64,000 nt of DNA from CAUZIZ01 sp965218775 (GTDB lineage Bacteria > Acidobacteriota > UBA6911 > RPQK01 > JAJDTT01). Both the position numbers and the translations under genes were made by a program. How positions within the stretch are numbered: position 1 is the stretch's first letter; each line of letters starts with the position of its first letter. The stretch is taken from positions 434,001 through 498,000 of the forward strand of contig CBDCLS010000003.1 in the NCBI GenBank assembly GCA_965218775.1, in the 5' to 3' direction. Under the pieces are notes generated by a model that was not told the origin of the DNA, did no database searches, and worked only from the letters and a program-made list of their open reading frames with translations. Below are positions 18,221-25,308 of the stretch, one piece after another.

Positions 18221-18830
18221 AGGCGCCGCCGCTAAGTGATGCAAGAACCTGTGCTCTCATTCTCACGAGCTTTCTTCTCATCCTCTTCACAATGGTCTCG
18301 TACTCCGTCTTGGATATGCCCAGGTCCGATTGGATCTCCGAACCCTTCATACCGAGCTTCAAACACCAGATGACCAGAGCCACTTCGGTATCGTCGGCAA
18401 ACAACTGGTCGATCCGAGCCAGCGTTTGCCGAGCTCTCTCCTCTCGTTCGCTCGCTATGAGTAGCGACTCGGGAGTCGTAGACGCTGGGCAATCGGTTTG
18501 ACCCAAGGGGGCAACATTGGATCGACCTTGATCCTTCCTTATCGCATTGTGGGTGATGCTCCGGACGACGCCAAAGAGGAAATGCTTGAACTCTACCTTT
18601 TCTTTGTTCCATCGCCGGTTGCCTGATAGAACATCGCAGAAAGCCTGGTTCAAAAGGTTCTCTCCTTCAGAGTTTGGGCAAATCCGGGCCTTGAAGTCGG
18701 CGAAAATGCTCAAATGCAAGAGCTCTTTGTCGGTGAGCTCTTCAAATGCTGTCCGCACCTCTTCTTGAGTGGCCGCCTTTTCAGGGGCAACCCTTCCCGA
18801 AGTGTTTCCCGCTCTTGTTAGCCCACCCAA
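18213..18830 (-). CDS. Sigma-70 family (ECF-like) RNA polymerase sigma factor
   Basis: About 205 residues with the two-domain plan of extracytoplasmic-function sigma factors. A region 2-like helix bundle (residues ~35-100: ICPNSEGENLLNQAFCDVLS, FKHFLFGVVRSITHNAIRK) and a region 4-like helix-turn-helix (VIWCLKLGMKGSEIQSDLGI, SKTEYETIVKRMRRKLVRM) are visible. The frame opens at a TTG. The stop overlaps the start of the EF-Tu-like gene, so the two are probably co-translated. The order sigma factor then membrane protein resembles sigma/anti-sigma pairs, which suggests that the G-domain protein controls this sigma factor. That role is inference. Confidence 0.82.
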   Translation of the reverse strand: MGGLTRAGNTSGRVAPEKAATQEEVRTAFEELTDKELLHLSIFADFKARICPNSEGENLLNQAFCDVLSGNRRWNKEKVEFKHFLFGVVRSITHNAIRKDQGRSNVAPLGQTDCPASTTPESLLIASEREERARQTLARIDQLFADDTEVALVIWCLKLGMKGSEIQSDLGISKTEYETIVKRMRRKLVRMRAQVLASLSGGAYV

Positions 18831-19198
18831 CTTAAACCTTCTCTCCTGCTCCGAGCCTCGTAATCTTACTGCTCACCTCTGGAAAGTTGCAGACAGATAT
18901 TTTTCTTATCCGCGGCGGCGAAAAAGTAAGCATATCAGTTATGTGACAAACATCGACTACCCGACAGCAGCAACTCGTTGGCATCCGCATGAACCATCGG
19001 GGCATAGAACAAGGGGCCATGTGGCGCGCACTCGTCAAACTGGGTTTAGAAGTTTACCAGCTTCTCGGAAATCTCGGGAAACAAACGGGTCTGACGCCGC
19101 GATTTGTCGGAGACGATCGCACTGTTGCCCTTGTGCTAGGATGACATCGCTCGCCAGAAGGCGCTACTGCCACCAGGTGCAGGGGAGGTAATCTCGTT
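18831..19198. promoter_or_regulatory. Divergent promoter region of the sigma/EF-Tu-like and PilZ operons
   Basis: 368 bp between divergently read genes, so promoters for both directions must lie here unless transcription enters from further away. It is AT-richer than its surroundings around 18895-18960 (ATATTTTTCTTATCC, GTAAGCATATCAGTTATGTG). GGGGAGG lies before the PilZ start at 19199. I cannot assign -35/-10 boxes with confidence. Confidence 0.45.
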
Positions 19199-19855
19199 AT
19201 GGAGCAGAGGAGAGAGGAAGCCCGCTTCGGGCTGCTTGCCGTGGAACTCGCTGTTGAAATCGGCGGAGCAAACGCGAATCGCGACTCGGAGCCTATCAGG
19301 GCGAAGTCAACCGGAATGGTCAACATCAGCAACTCCGGAATGTTCATACCCTTGGACGTCCAGGGCGCCGACGACGAGCTCTGGCACCGGGGAACCCCCG
19401 TCAAGATCGTTTGGGACAATCCTCCCTTGTATGGCGAGGGAATGGAGAAGCTGTCCGTGGATGCTTTCCTACGACATAGCAAGGAAGGTTATGGCATCGG
19501 CGTTGAGTTCTCGAACCTGGACAAAGAAACCAGGAACAAACTTCGAGCGTGGGTCGATTTTCTCGCGGCTACATCCTACGACGGCGAGACTTGGCCTCGC
19601 CAAGTCTGGAAAGATGCAATCAATGCCTTTGCCATCATAGTGACAACCCTAGGTGTTGGTTTCGGGCTTTGGGGGATCCTGACCGTCAATGACGACCCTG
19701 CTCGAGCCAACTTCTTCATGTATCTCATGTTGGCCAGCATCTTCGTCTATGCAGCACTAAGACTAGTGAGTAGCTTAGGTGATGTCTGGACCGTCGTCGC
19801 GGAAATCCTGTCGAAGCTCACTGGTCGGAAAAGGGCGGGACGAGCGGCCAGGTGA
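19199..19855 (+). CDS. PilZ-domain protein with two C-terminal membrane helices
   Basis: 218 residues. The N-terminus MEQRREEARF carries the arginine-rich PilZ switch, and VNISNSGMFIPL matches the D/N-x-S-x-x-G motif, so the domain (residues 1-125) may bind cyclic di-GMP. Two hydrophobic helices follow (about 142-163 and 173-193), placing the PilZ domain on the cytoplasmic side of the inner membrane. GGAGG lies about 10 bp upstream of the ATG. It opens a plus-strand run of envelope genes up to 27669. Actual ligand binding is untested. Confidence 0.75.
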   Translation: MEQRREEARFGLLAVELAVEIGGANANRDSEPIRAKSTGMVNISNSGMFIPLDVQGADDELWHRGTPVKIVWDNPPLYGEGMEKLSVDAFLRHSKEGYGIGVEFSNLDKETRNKLRAWVDFLAATSYDGETWPRQVWKDAINAFAIIVTTLGVGFGLWGILTVNDDPARANFFMYLMLASIFVYAALRLVSSLGDVWTVVAEILSKLTGRKRAGRAAR

Positions 19856-19922
19856 GATCAAGCGATCCTAGAGTCGTTTCGGCAGCTGATACAGCAAGGG
19901 AGTCGGGGAGAACGGACAAGTT

Positions 19923-21248
19923 ATGAGGGGAAACGATGTTGCAGGCTACGATCTGGCTGCGATTTGGCTCAATCTGGTCAAGATCCTGATCGGACTGCTC
20001 TTCGTTTACCAGCAAGTGGTCGGTGATCAGCTGAGTATGAACATGTTTGGTGGGGACAGGTTTTTCTATGTCTTCTACAGGCAACTGTTGACGGAAACTG
20101 ACACTGATCCCTCAGCTTCCGCTGCTGGAAATGGCAGCCTCTCGGTTCAACAGGTTACGTTCGAGAACCCCAACTTCTTCATCAGCTACTTACCTCTGAC
20201 GCTAATGGCTAGATACCATCACGGAGAGATAGTAGTTGACAAGATTGAAGGACCCAACGGATCAATCGATATCAACGGCAGTGCTAGTAGGAAGCGTTTT
20301 TCCTGGCCGGAACGCGGAGACAATGCTCTGCAACTTGTTAGCTTCGACTTCATGGAGCTCTTGAAGCCAATCGAACCCGTGGCAGGAGCCTACAATATTG
20401 AATTCGGCGTGCACCTTTACGATTCTTCAGAAGCTTCAGGTCCAAGGGAAAGTTGGCCATCCAGCCCCGACCAGGTCAACGTGGTACGACTTGGCTATCA
20501 GGAGCCTCCGGAACTCGTCAAGCGCCACTTCGGCCCCCTGCCGATCGTGGAGGGGCGTGGGTGTGATTTCCCGTATCAGTTGAGAGGAAAGTCGCTAACT
20601 GCGACAGGCCTTCGGAGAAGGTCGGAGGAAAGTGAGACAAGGGGAGACCAGCAGGATGCTGGAAGCTGGGAAACGGTCGCATTGGACCGAATAAAGATCG
20701 TCCATGAGGACGACAGGTTTGGAGGTACCAGGCTTCGGCATGATTCGAGTGCAGGGCGGAAGAACCATTACATGCTAGAGGCTTCCTATACCGAACCTGG
20801 TGTTGAGGATGCTGAACCCGAGGTTTTTCACATAGAAGTTTCCTTCCTGGTGCAAGACAACCTTTCACCGCGGCCCATCTACGAATCCGGTGATGCTCCC
20901 GGAAGAGTCGCAATCCTGTACCCCAAGCACCGCTACCAGGAAAAAACTAAGCAAGGGATAGGTGAGTACTTCATCTTGGACTCTTTTATTGTCGATCCGG
21001 ACGGTGTGAGCTCTCTGCGCCCGCGCCGACTGGTGATCGACGGTGCAGAAGGAAACTACTCGATAAGTCGAGAGGAAGAAACGGGAATGTTTCTTCTCCA
21101 GATCAAAGAGCCGCGACTGGTCGCACCACGGCCGAGCCCTACACAGCCGAACGTAATGGAGGAGACAATCACGCTTATCGCGTCGGATGAAATCAACAGC
21201 TCCAAGATAGAGATAAGTATCCAGAAGCAGGCGACATTAGAATGGTGA
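19923..21248 (+). CDS. Hypothetical membrane-anchored envelope protein
   Basis: 441 residues, no family recognised. One hydrophobic segment near the N-terminus (AAIWLNLVKILIGLLFVYQQVV, about 12-33) should anchor it in the inner membrane. The rest is polar and beta-rich and presumably periplasmic, with strands such as NVVRLGYQEPPELVKRHFGP and ETITLIASDEINSSKIEISI near the end. It begins 67 bp after the PilZ gene, and its last 7 bp overlap the next gene. The spacing supports co-transcription. Confidence 0.6.
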   Translation: MRGNDVAGYDLAAIWLNLVKILIGLLFVYQQVVGDQLSMNMFGGDRFFYVFYRQLLTETDTDPSASAAGNGSLSVQQVTFENPNFFISYLPLTLMARYHHGEIVVDKIEGPNGSIDINGSASRKRFSWPERGDNALQLVSFDFMELLKPIEPVAGAYNIEFGVHLYDSSEASGPRESWPSSPDQVNVVRLGYQEPPELVKRHFGPLPIVEGRGCDFPYQLRGKSLTATGLRRRSEESETRGDQQDAGSWETVALDRIKIVHEDDRFGGTRLRHDSSAGRKNHYMLEASYTEPGVEDAEPEVFHIEVSFLVQDNLSPRPIYESGDAPGRVAILYPKHRYQEKTKQGIGEYFILDSFIVDPDGVSSLRPRRLVIDGAEGNYSISREEETGMFLLQIKEPRLVAPRPSPTQPNVMEETITLIASDEINSSKIEISIQKQATLEW

Positions 21249-22477
21249 AAAGAGGCTCCCTCAGAAGCAAGCTACACTTGTCTGCTGTTGGACTTGTTCT
21301 GGCTGCGTCTGTCTCCGCACAGGGGTCTCAGGCAAACCAGCAGCTTCTAGTCCCAATCGATTTTTCTTTGTTGGGAGCTCTGCCACAATCTACCGCTGGC
21401 AGGGCACTGGAAAAACTTCTCCTCAAACACTACCGGGTGGTGCAGAAGCAGATCTCGGAAGACAGTGCACCACCCCAGAGCACAGTCATCCTGGGCAAAT
21501 GGGGGCGTCTATCGAAAGCCAGCATTGTGACCTCTCAAGATGACGGGATTCTGATATTGAATCCCGAAAACCACGTCCAAATGATTGCCCAAGATTGCAT
21601 CGAGACACGTGATGGTCTCAAGTGTGAGGATTTTTGGCAAAGTCCAGCGCGCGGGCCAAGCCCGATACAGGAATTGGTTGAAGAGGTATCCGAGAAGCAG
21701 GAGAAATACGCGAGCGAAGGTCAGAACCTGGACTACGACTTTTCCCAAGTGGCACTGCTACCCATTCCACGCTGGGAATGGGTGAAAGAACCGGGGACAG
21801 GCCGTGCCTCCTATGTGGTCCACCTCGTGACTGCAGTGCCGAAAAAGGTGTTCGATCCAGAGCCTTCTCCCCTGGCCGACACATCTACTGAGAACGGGGG
21901 ACCTTCAATGCCCCCGCTTCCCCTTCGGGCGACTGCCTTGGTCTCCAGGCTCGATCAGGTTCACTGGAACAAGGCAGTGAGTTTGATTCAAGCGAGAGCT
22001 CGTTCCTCAGAGGGAGCGAATGTCGTTCCGGCAAAAGTGTTCGACAGCATCTTAGAGGGAGCAGGCACCTTCGATAAGCATTTCGAGGTGGATTGTGCCG
22101 AATTCTGGGAGTCTGTTTATCACAGGATTTATGAATTGGAGGGCACCTATCTCAAAAGAGGCCTTAAGTCCGAGTTCACCACTCCCCAGGTTGAGATCCA
22201 CAATCAGGCGATCGAAACCAAGGTCAGCTCCCCTGAACATCTTACGAAGCTTGTATCGCAGAACCTTAGCCTCTATAGGCTGATACGGCGGTTCTCGAAG
22301 GAAGAGGTAGGCGTTGTCGATGGCGATCTCTACTTGAAGAATTTGCCGAGCGGAGATTACGAGCTTCAAGCTTTTCAGGAAGCCGGTGGGGAGGGCAAAC
22401 TCCAGTTTTTTAGAATTCTCTTCAGCTACGACAGGGGAATTACTACGTATCCACAGCTGTCGATCCAAGCAGAATAG
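21242..22477 (+). CDS. Hypothetical exported protein
   Basis: 411 residues, unrecognised. A signal peptide (SKLHLSAVGLVLAASVSAQG, cleavage probably after Ala near 26-28) indicates export. The body has mixed helix and strand content, a central Lys/Glu helix (IQELVEEVSEKQEKYASEG), and a C-terminal part ending SGDYELQAFQ...FFRILFSYDRG that resembles a small beta-sandwich. The 7-bp overlap with the preceding gene (ATGGTGA) suggests coupled translation. Confidence 0.6.
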   Translation: MVKRGSLRSKLHLSAVGLVLAASVSAQGSQANQQLLVPIDFSLLGALPQSTAGRALEKLLLKHYRVVQKQISEDSAPPQSTVILGKWGRLSKASIVTSQDDGILILNPENHVQMIAQDCIETRDGLKCEDFWQSPARGPSPIQELVEEVSEKQEKYASEGQNLDYDFSQVALLPIPRWEWVKEPGTGRASYVVHLVTAVPKKVFDPEPSPLADTSTENGGPSMPPLPLRATALVSRLDQVHWNKAVSLIQARARSSEGANVVPAKVFDSILEGAGTFDKHFEVDCAEFWESVYHRIYELEGTYLKRGLKSEFTTPQVEIHNQAIETKVSSPEHLTKLVSQNLSLYRLIRRFSKEEVGVVDGDLYLKNLPSGDYELQAFQEAGGEGKLQFFRILFSYDRGITTYPQLSIQAE

Positions 22478-22552
22478 AGTCGAAGGCGCTACTTCGGCCA
22501 ACTAACAGGGAAAGCTAGTGCAGTGATGCCACTCGTGGCAAAAGGTTGTCCT

Positions 22553-24037
22553 ATGTTCAGATTGAGTTTCAGCATGTGGCTCGTATCCGCTTGCTTCCAG
22601 CTTGCCGTTCTCACGGCAGCGGGGAATCAAGTGGAACCCTGCGACCCCGAAGTCACCAAGCGAAAAGCGGTGTACCTGGTGGGCGGCGATGCTGAGAACA
22701 TTCTGGCGAAACTCGAGCCACCGATGGGTGGAACACTGTTCAGCCTGCTCCCCCCTGACCGGGTCGAATCCGGTGAGGCTGAGCCGCATCAACAGCAAGT
22801 CCAACGCGAACTAGCGAGGGACCTATACAACGCGACGAAGAAGCTCCCCCCATCAGCGGCCAGTAGAGCATCGTCAAAATGCCTATACGAGTTGGTCCTC
22901 TTCCTTTATCAGTCGCTTGATCACGAGAATCTCGACGAACTGGCCCGGTTGGTGAGAGGGTCTGTTTCACTGCGGGTGGCCGCTCTAAGCGAAATCCCTT
23001 CCAAACATCCCCTCTCATGCTATCGATTCATGGAAGAGGCCTTCAACGAGTTTGGTGCCACGCTCAAGGCTAGAAGCCAGCTGCAGCAATTGGAAGAGTC
23101 GGGAAATGACAGGGGAAAGCAGACTTATTTGAGACGAGCGTACGGTCTCTCGGACAAGAATCTGGACCGGGTGAAAGAGCTACTTCGAGACTTCATCGGA
23201 GCAGCCACCGCATTGGCCATGACCTATCCGGATCTGGGTCAGGTGCTTGGCAGCTGGCTGGATCCCGTTCTCACAGAGGCGATCGAATTATTCGCGGGTC
23301 ATTCCTTCCAACTGAGCTTGAAGGAGACCCATGAGTGGCTCATCGAGTTCGATACGGCGAATATCTCAGGACCAAGCCACTTCTACGCTGCTCGCCGACT
23401 TGTTCAGCAGGCCGCCAATACGACTTCGCTGACCAAACAGATAGGAGCCCTCACTGAGAGCGAAAGGGAAGACGCGATCAAGGAACATCTCATCAAGGGT
23501 GTGCCCCTGCTGAGTGATCCGTCCCGGAGTTGGATTCCCTTCAGCCAGTACAGTGACGATCTGAATGCCTTGTACAAACAGTCTCAGGATGACTCGCTGC
23601 AGTTCGAAGTTCAGCAGTCCTTGGTAGTTAGGTCTTGCGTAGCACTGTACAACGGTATTTGGAGTTACATTCAGAACATTCCAAAGCCGGATGACTCCGA
23701 GCTGAAGACGGCTCGCAAATCCCTCTTCGAACGCATCTACACCCACAATGACAAGCTTCAGAAACGGGGTTTGTACCAGGAGTCCATCTGCTTTGCGTCA
23801 AGATTCTTCGACGACCCCGCGATACTTTCGGACAGCGATTCTGAACTCATCCATGGGCAGTTGGCGATTGCTCACTATGTGCTGGGTGCAGAGAAGAAGG
23901 CAATGGAGCATCTGGATGAGTCTGGCGACAATATGTCCTTTGGCGACTTAAAGGAGTTCAAGGAAAAATGGGCACGATTCATAACACAGACAAGACTTGT
24001 CGAATGCGCCGAAAACCGATCGCGACTCCTTTGGTAG
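22553..24037 (+). CDS. Hypothetical exported helical protein
   Basis: About 494 residues, unrecognised. The ATG at 22553 gives a clean signal peptide (MFRLSFSMWLVSACFQLAVL, ending ...TAAG); upstream GTG and ATG codons at 22523/22526 would only lengthen it. Most of the mature protein is predicted helical by composition, with repeated amphipathic stretches such as LYKQSQDDSLQFEVQQSLVV, resembling TPR-like scaffolds without a clear consensus. Its end overlaps the start of the next gene. Confidence 0.6.
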   Translation: MFRLSFSMWLVSACFQLAVLTAAGNQVEPCDPEVTKRKAVYLVGGDAENILAKLEPPMGGTLFSLLPPDRVESGEAEPHQQQVQRELARDLYNATKKLPPSAASRASSKCLYELVLFLYQSLDHENLDELARLVRGSVSLRVAALSEIPSKHPLSCYRFMEEAFNEFGATLKARSQLQQLEESGNDRGKQTYLRRAYGLSDKNLDRVKELLRDFIGAATALAMTYPDLGQVLGSWLDPVLTEAIELFAGHSFQLSLKETHEWLIEFDTANISGPSHFYAARRLVQQAANTTSLTKQIGALTESEREDAIKEHLIKGVPLLSDPSRSWIPFSQYSDDLNALYKQSQDDSLQFEVQQSLVVRSCVALYNGIWSYIQNIPKPDDSELKTARKSLFERIYTHNDKLQKRGLYQESICFASRFFDDPAILSDSDSELIHGQLAIAHYVLGAEKKAMEHLDESGDNMSFGDLKEFKEKWARFITQTRLVECAENRSRLLW

Positions 24038-25299
24038 GCCTCCTCATCGCAGTCCTGACTCTCTGTTGGCCGGTGGGGCTTCATGCGCAAGGAGAGGGCC
24101 AGGTAGAGGCTGCCCTCGCGGACATCAAGTCCTCCTTTATCGATTTGCAGGAGTTGGAACTCAGACTGCCTCTGGGTGAAGCCTACTACCTCGTCAAGGA
24201 GATGCAGCAGAGGTGTAACCAGGCAGATGCCGCTTACCAAAACGGCCAGGACGACGATGCAATTGGACTGATCAAGATCCATGCCCTGATGAAGATGGCG
24301 GCAGTCATAATCGACTACCAGGATCTCTATGACCTACATAATCGGCTAGCACTCGAATACTCGCGCAATACGGCAGTCTCATTACAGGACGTACTTTCAG
24401 ATGATCAAGTAGGTAGGGAATCTCTTAGAGATCTCCACAAAGCATACGAAGTGAAACGAGGCGACTACCGGTTGGAGTCGGGCGCCTATGAGCTGAGGAT
24501 CGATCGTTCGCCTGACCTGATTGCCCTTGAGAAACTGAACGTCATGGTTGCGGGTTCCGCGGAGACGGCCTCAGTGCGGGCCCGAAGGTTCGCGGAGTCT
24601 CTCACGCTTCAGTTCAGGGATCCCATCGTAACAAACTACCATACGAAGTACTTTCTGGAAGATGCCGCCGAGCTCGAGATCTCGATTCGGCCGACCGATT
24701 ACTTTTTCGTATCCCCTAAAGAGAAGGCCAAGGAGACCTGGTTGCGTCAAAAGGCGGTCGAGTTCAGGTCCCAGAGACAGATCAATCTGGAGTCCGGGAT
24801 CGGCGTGGGAAAGATCTACATCCCGGACGGAGAATACACGGTCTATGTGGGGAATCTGCGAGATGCCCCCAAGGTCAGGCCGGCCTCCAGTCTCATGGTG
24901 GCAAAGGATCATCCAGACAAGACGATTCTCGGATACGTCTGGAAGCTCTCCGACGGCAACTACGTTGAAGCGGAAGAGATAATCGTGACGCGCACTTCAT
25001 CGTTCAACGAGTTCTTCCCGAAATTCAAGCTCCTGGGCTTCCAACTGGGGACCAACTCCAAGACGAAGAGCCTCGAGGGGGATGCCGGCGGCCAGATGTT
25101 CCATCGTTTCAACCGGAGCGTCGCCCTGCAAACACAGGGACAGGTTTCATTTCGGTCCCATCGGGACTTCTTCGATCTAGATCAGATCCTGCCCCAGACG
25201 GGCAACTTTATCGATCGGGACAGGCGAGATCTGGCCGACTTCAGCAGCACCGAGATTCAGTTTGACGTTGGGCCGGTGTTTCGCTTTGGAGATTTTTAG
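24004..25299 (+). CDS. Exported protein leading into a barrel; ends at an in-frame TAG
   Basis: About 431 residues to the stop. A signal peptide (PLVGLLIAVLTLCWPVGLHA) is followed by a helical region (to ~130), a beta-rich region, and then amphipathic strands (VALQTQGQVSFRSHR, EIQFDVGPVFRFGDF) typical of an outer-membrane barrel. The frame stops at TAG (25297-25299) but continues open in the same phase into the 25309 frame, which carries the rest of a barrel and has no signal peptide. I read this as the 5' part of one gene broken by an amber codon at about codon 432. An upstream ATG at 23968 is also possible. It overlaps the previous gene by 34 bp. Confidence 0.65.
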   Translation: MRRKPIATPLVGLLIAVLTLCWPVGLHAQGEGQVEAALADIKSSFIDLQELELRLPLGEAYYLVKEMQQRCNQADAAYQNGQDDDAIGLIKIHALMKMAAVIIDYQDLYDLHNRLALEYSRNTAVSLQDVLSDDQVGRESLRDLHKAYEVKRGDYRLESGAYELRIDRSPDLIALEKLNVMVAGSAETASVRARRFAESLTLQFRDPIVTNYHTKYFLEDAAELEISIRPTDYFFVSPKEKAKETWLRQKAVEFRSQRQINLESGIGVGKIYIPDGEYTVYVGNLRDAPKVRPASSLMVAKDHPDKTILGYVWKLSDGNYVEAEEIIVTRTSSFNEFFPKFKLLGFQLGTNSKTKSLEGDAGGQMFHRFNRSVALQTQGQVSFRSHRDFFDLDQILPQTGNFIDRDRRDLADFSSTEIQFDVGPVFRFGDF

Positions 25300-25308
25300 G
25301 TTGCGACC

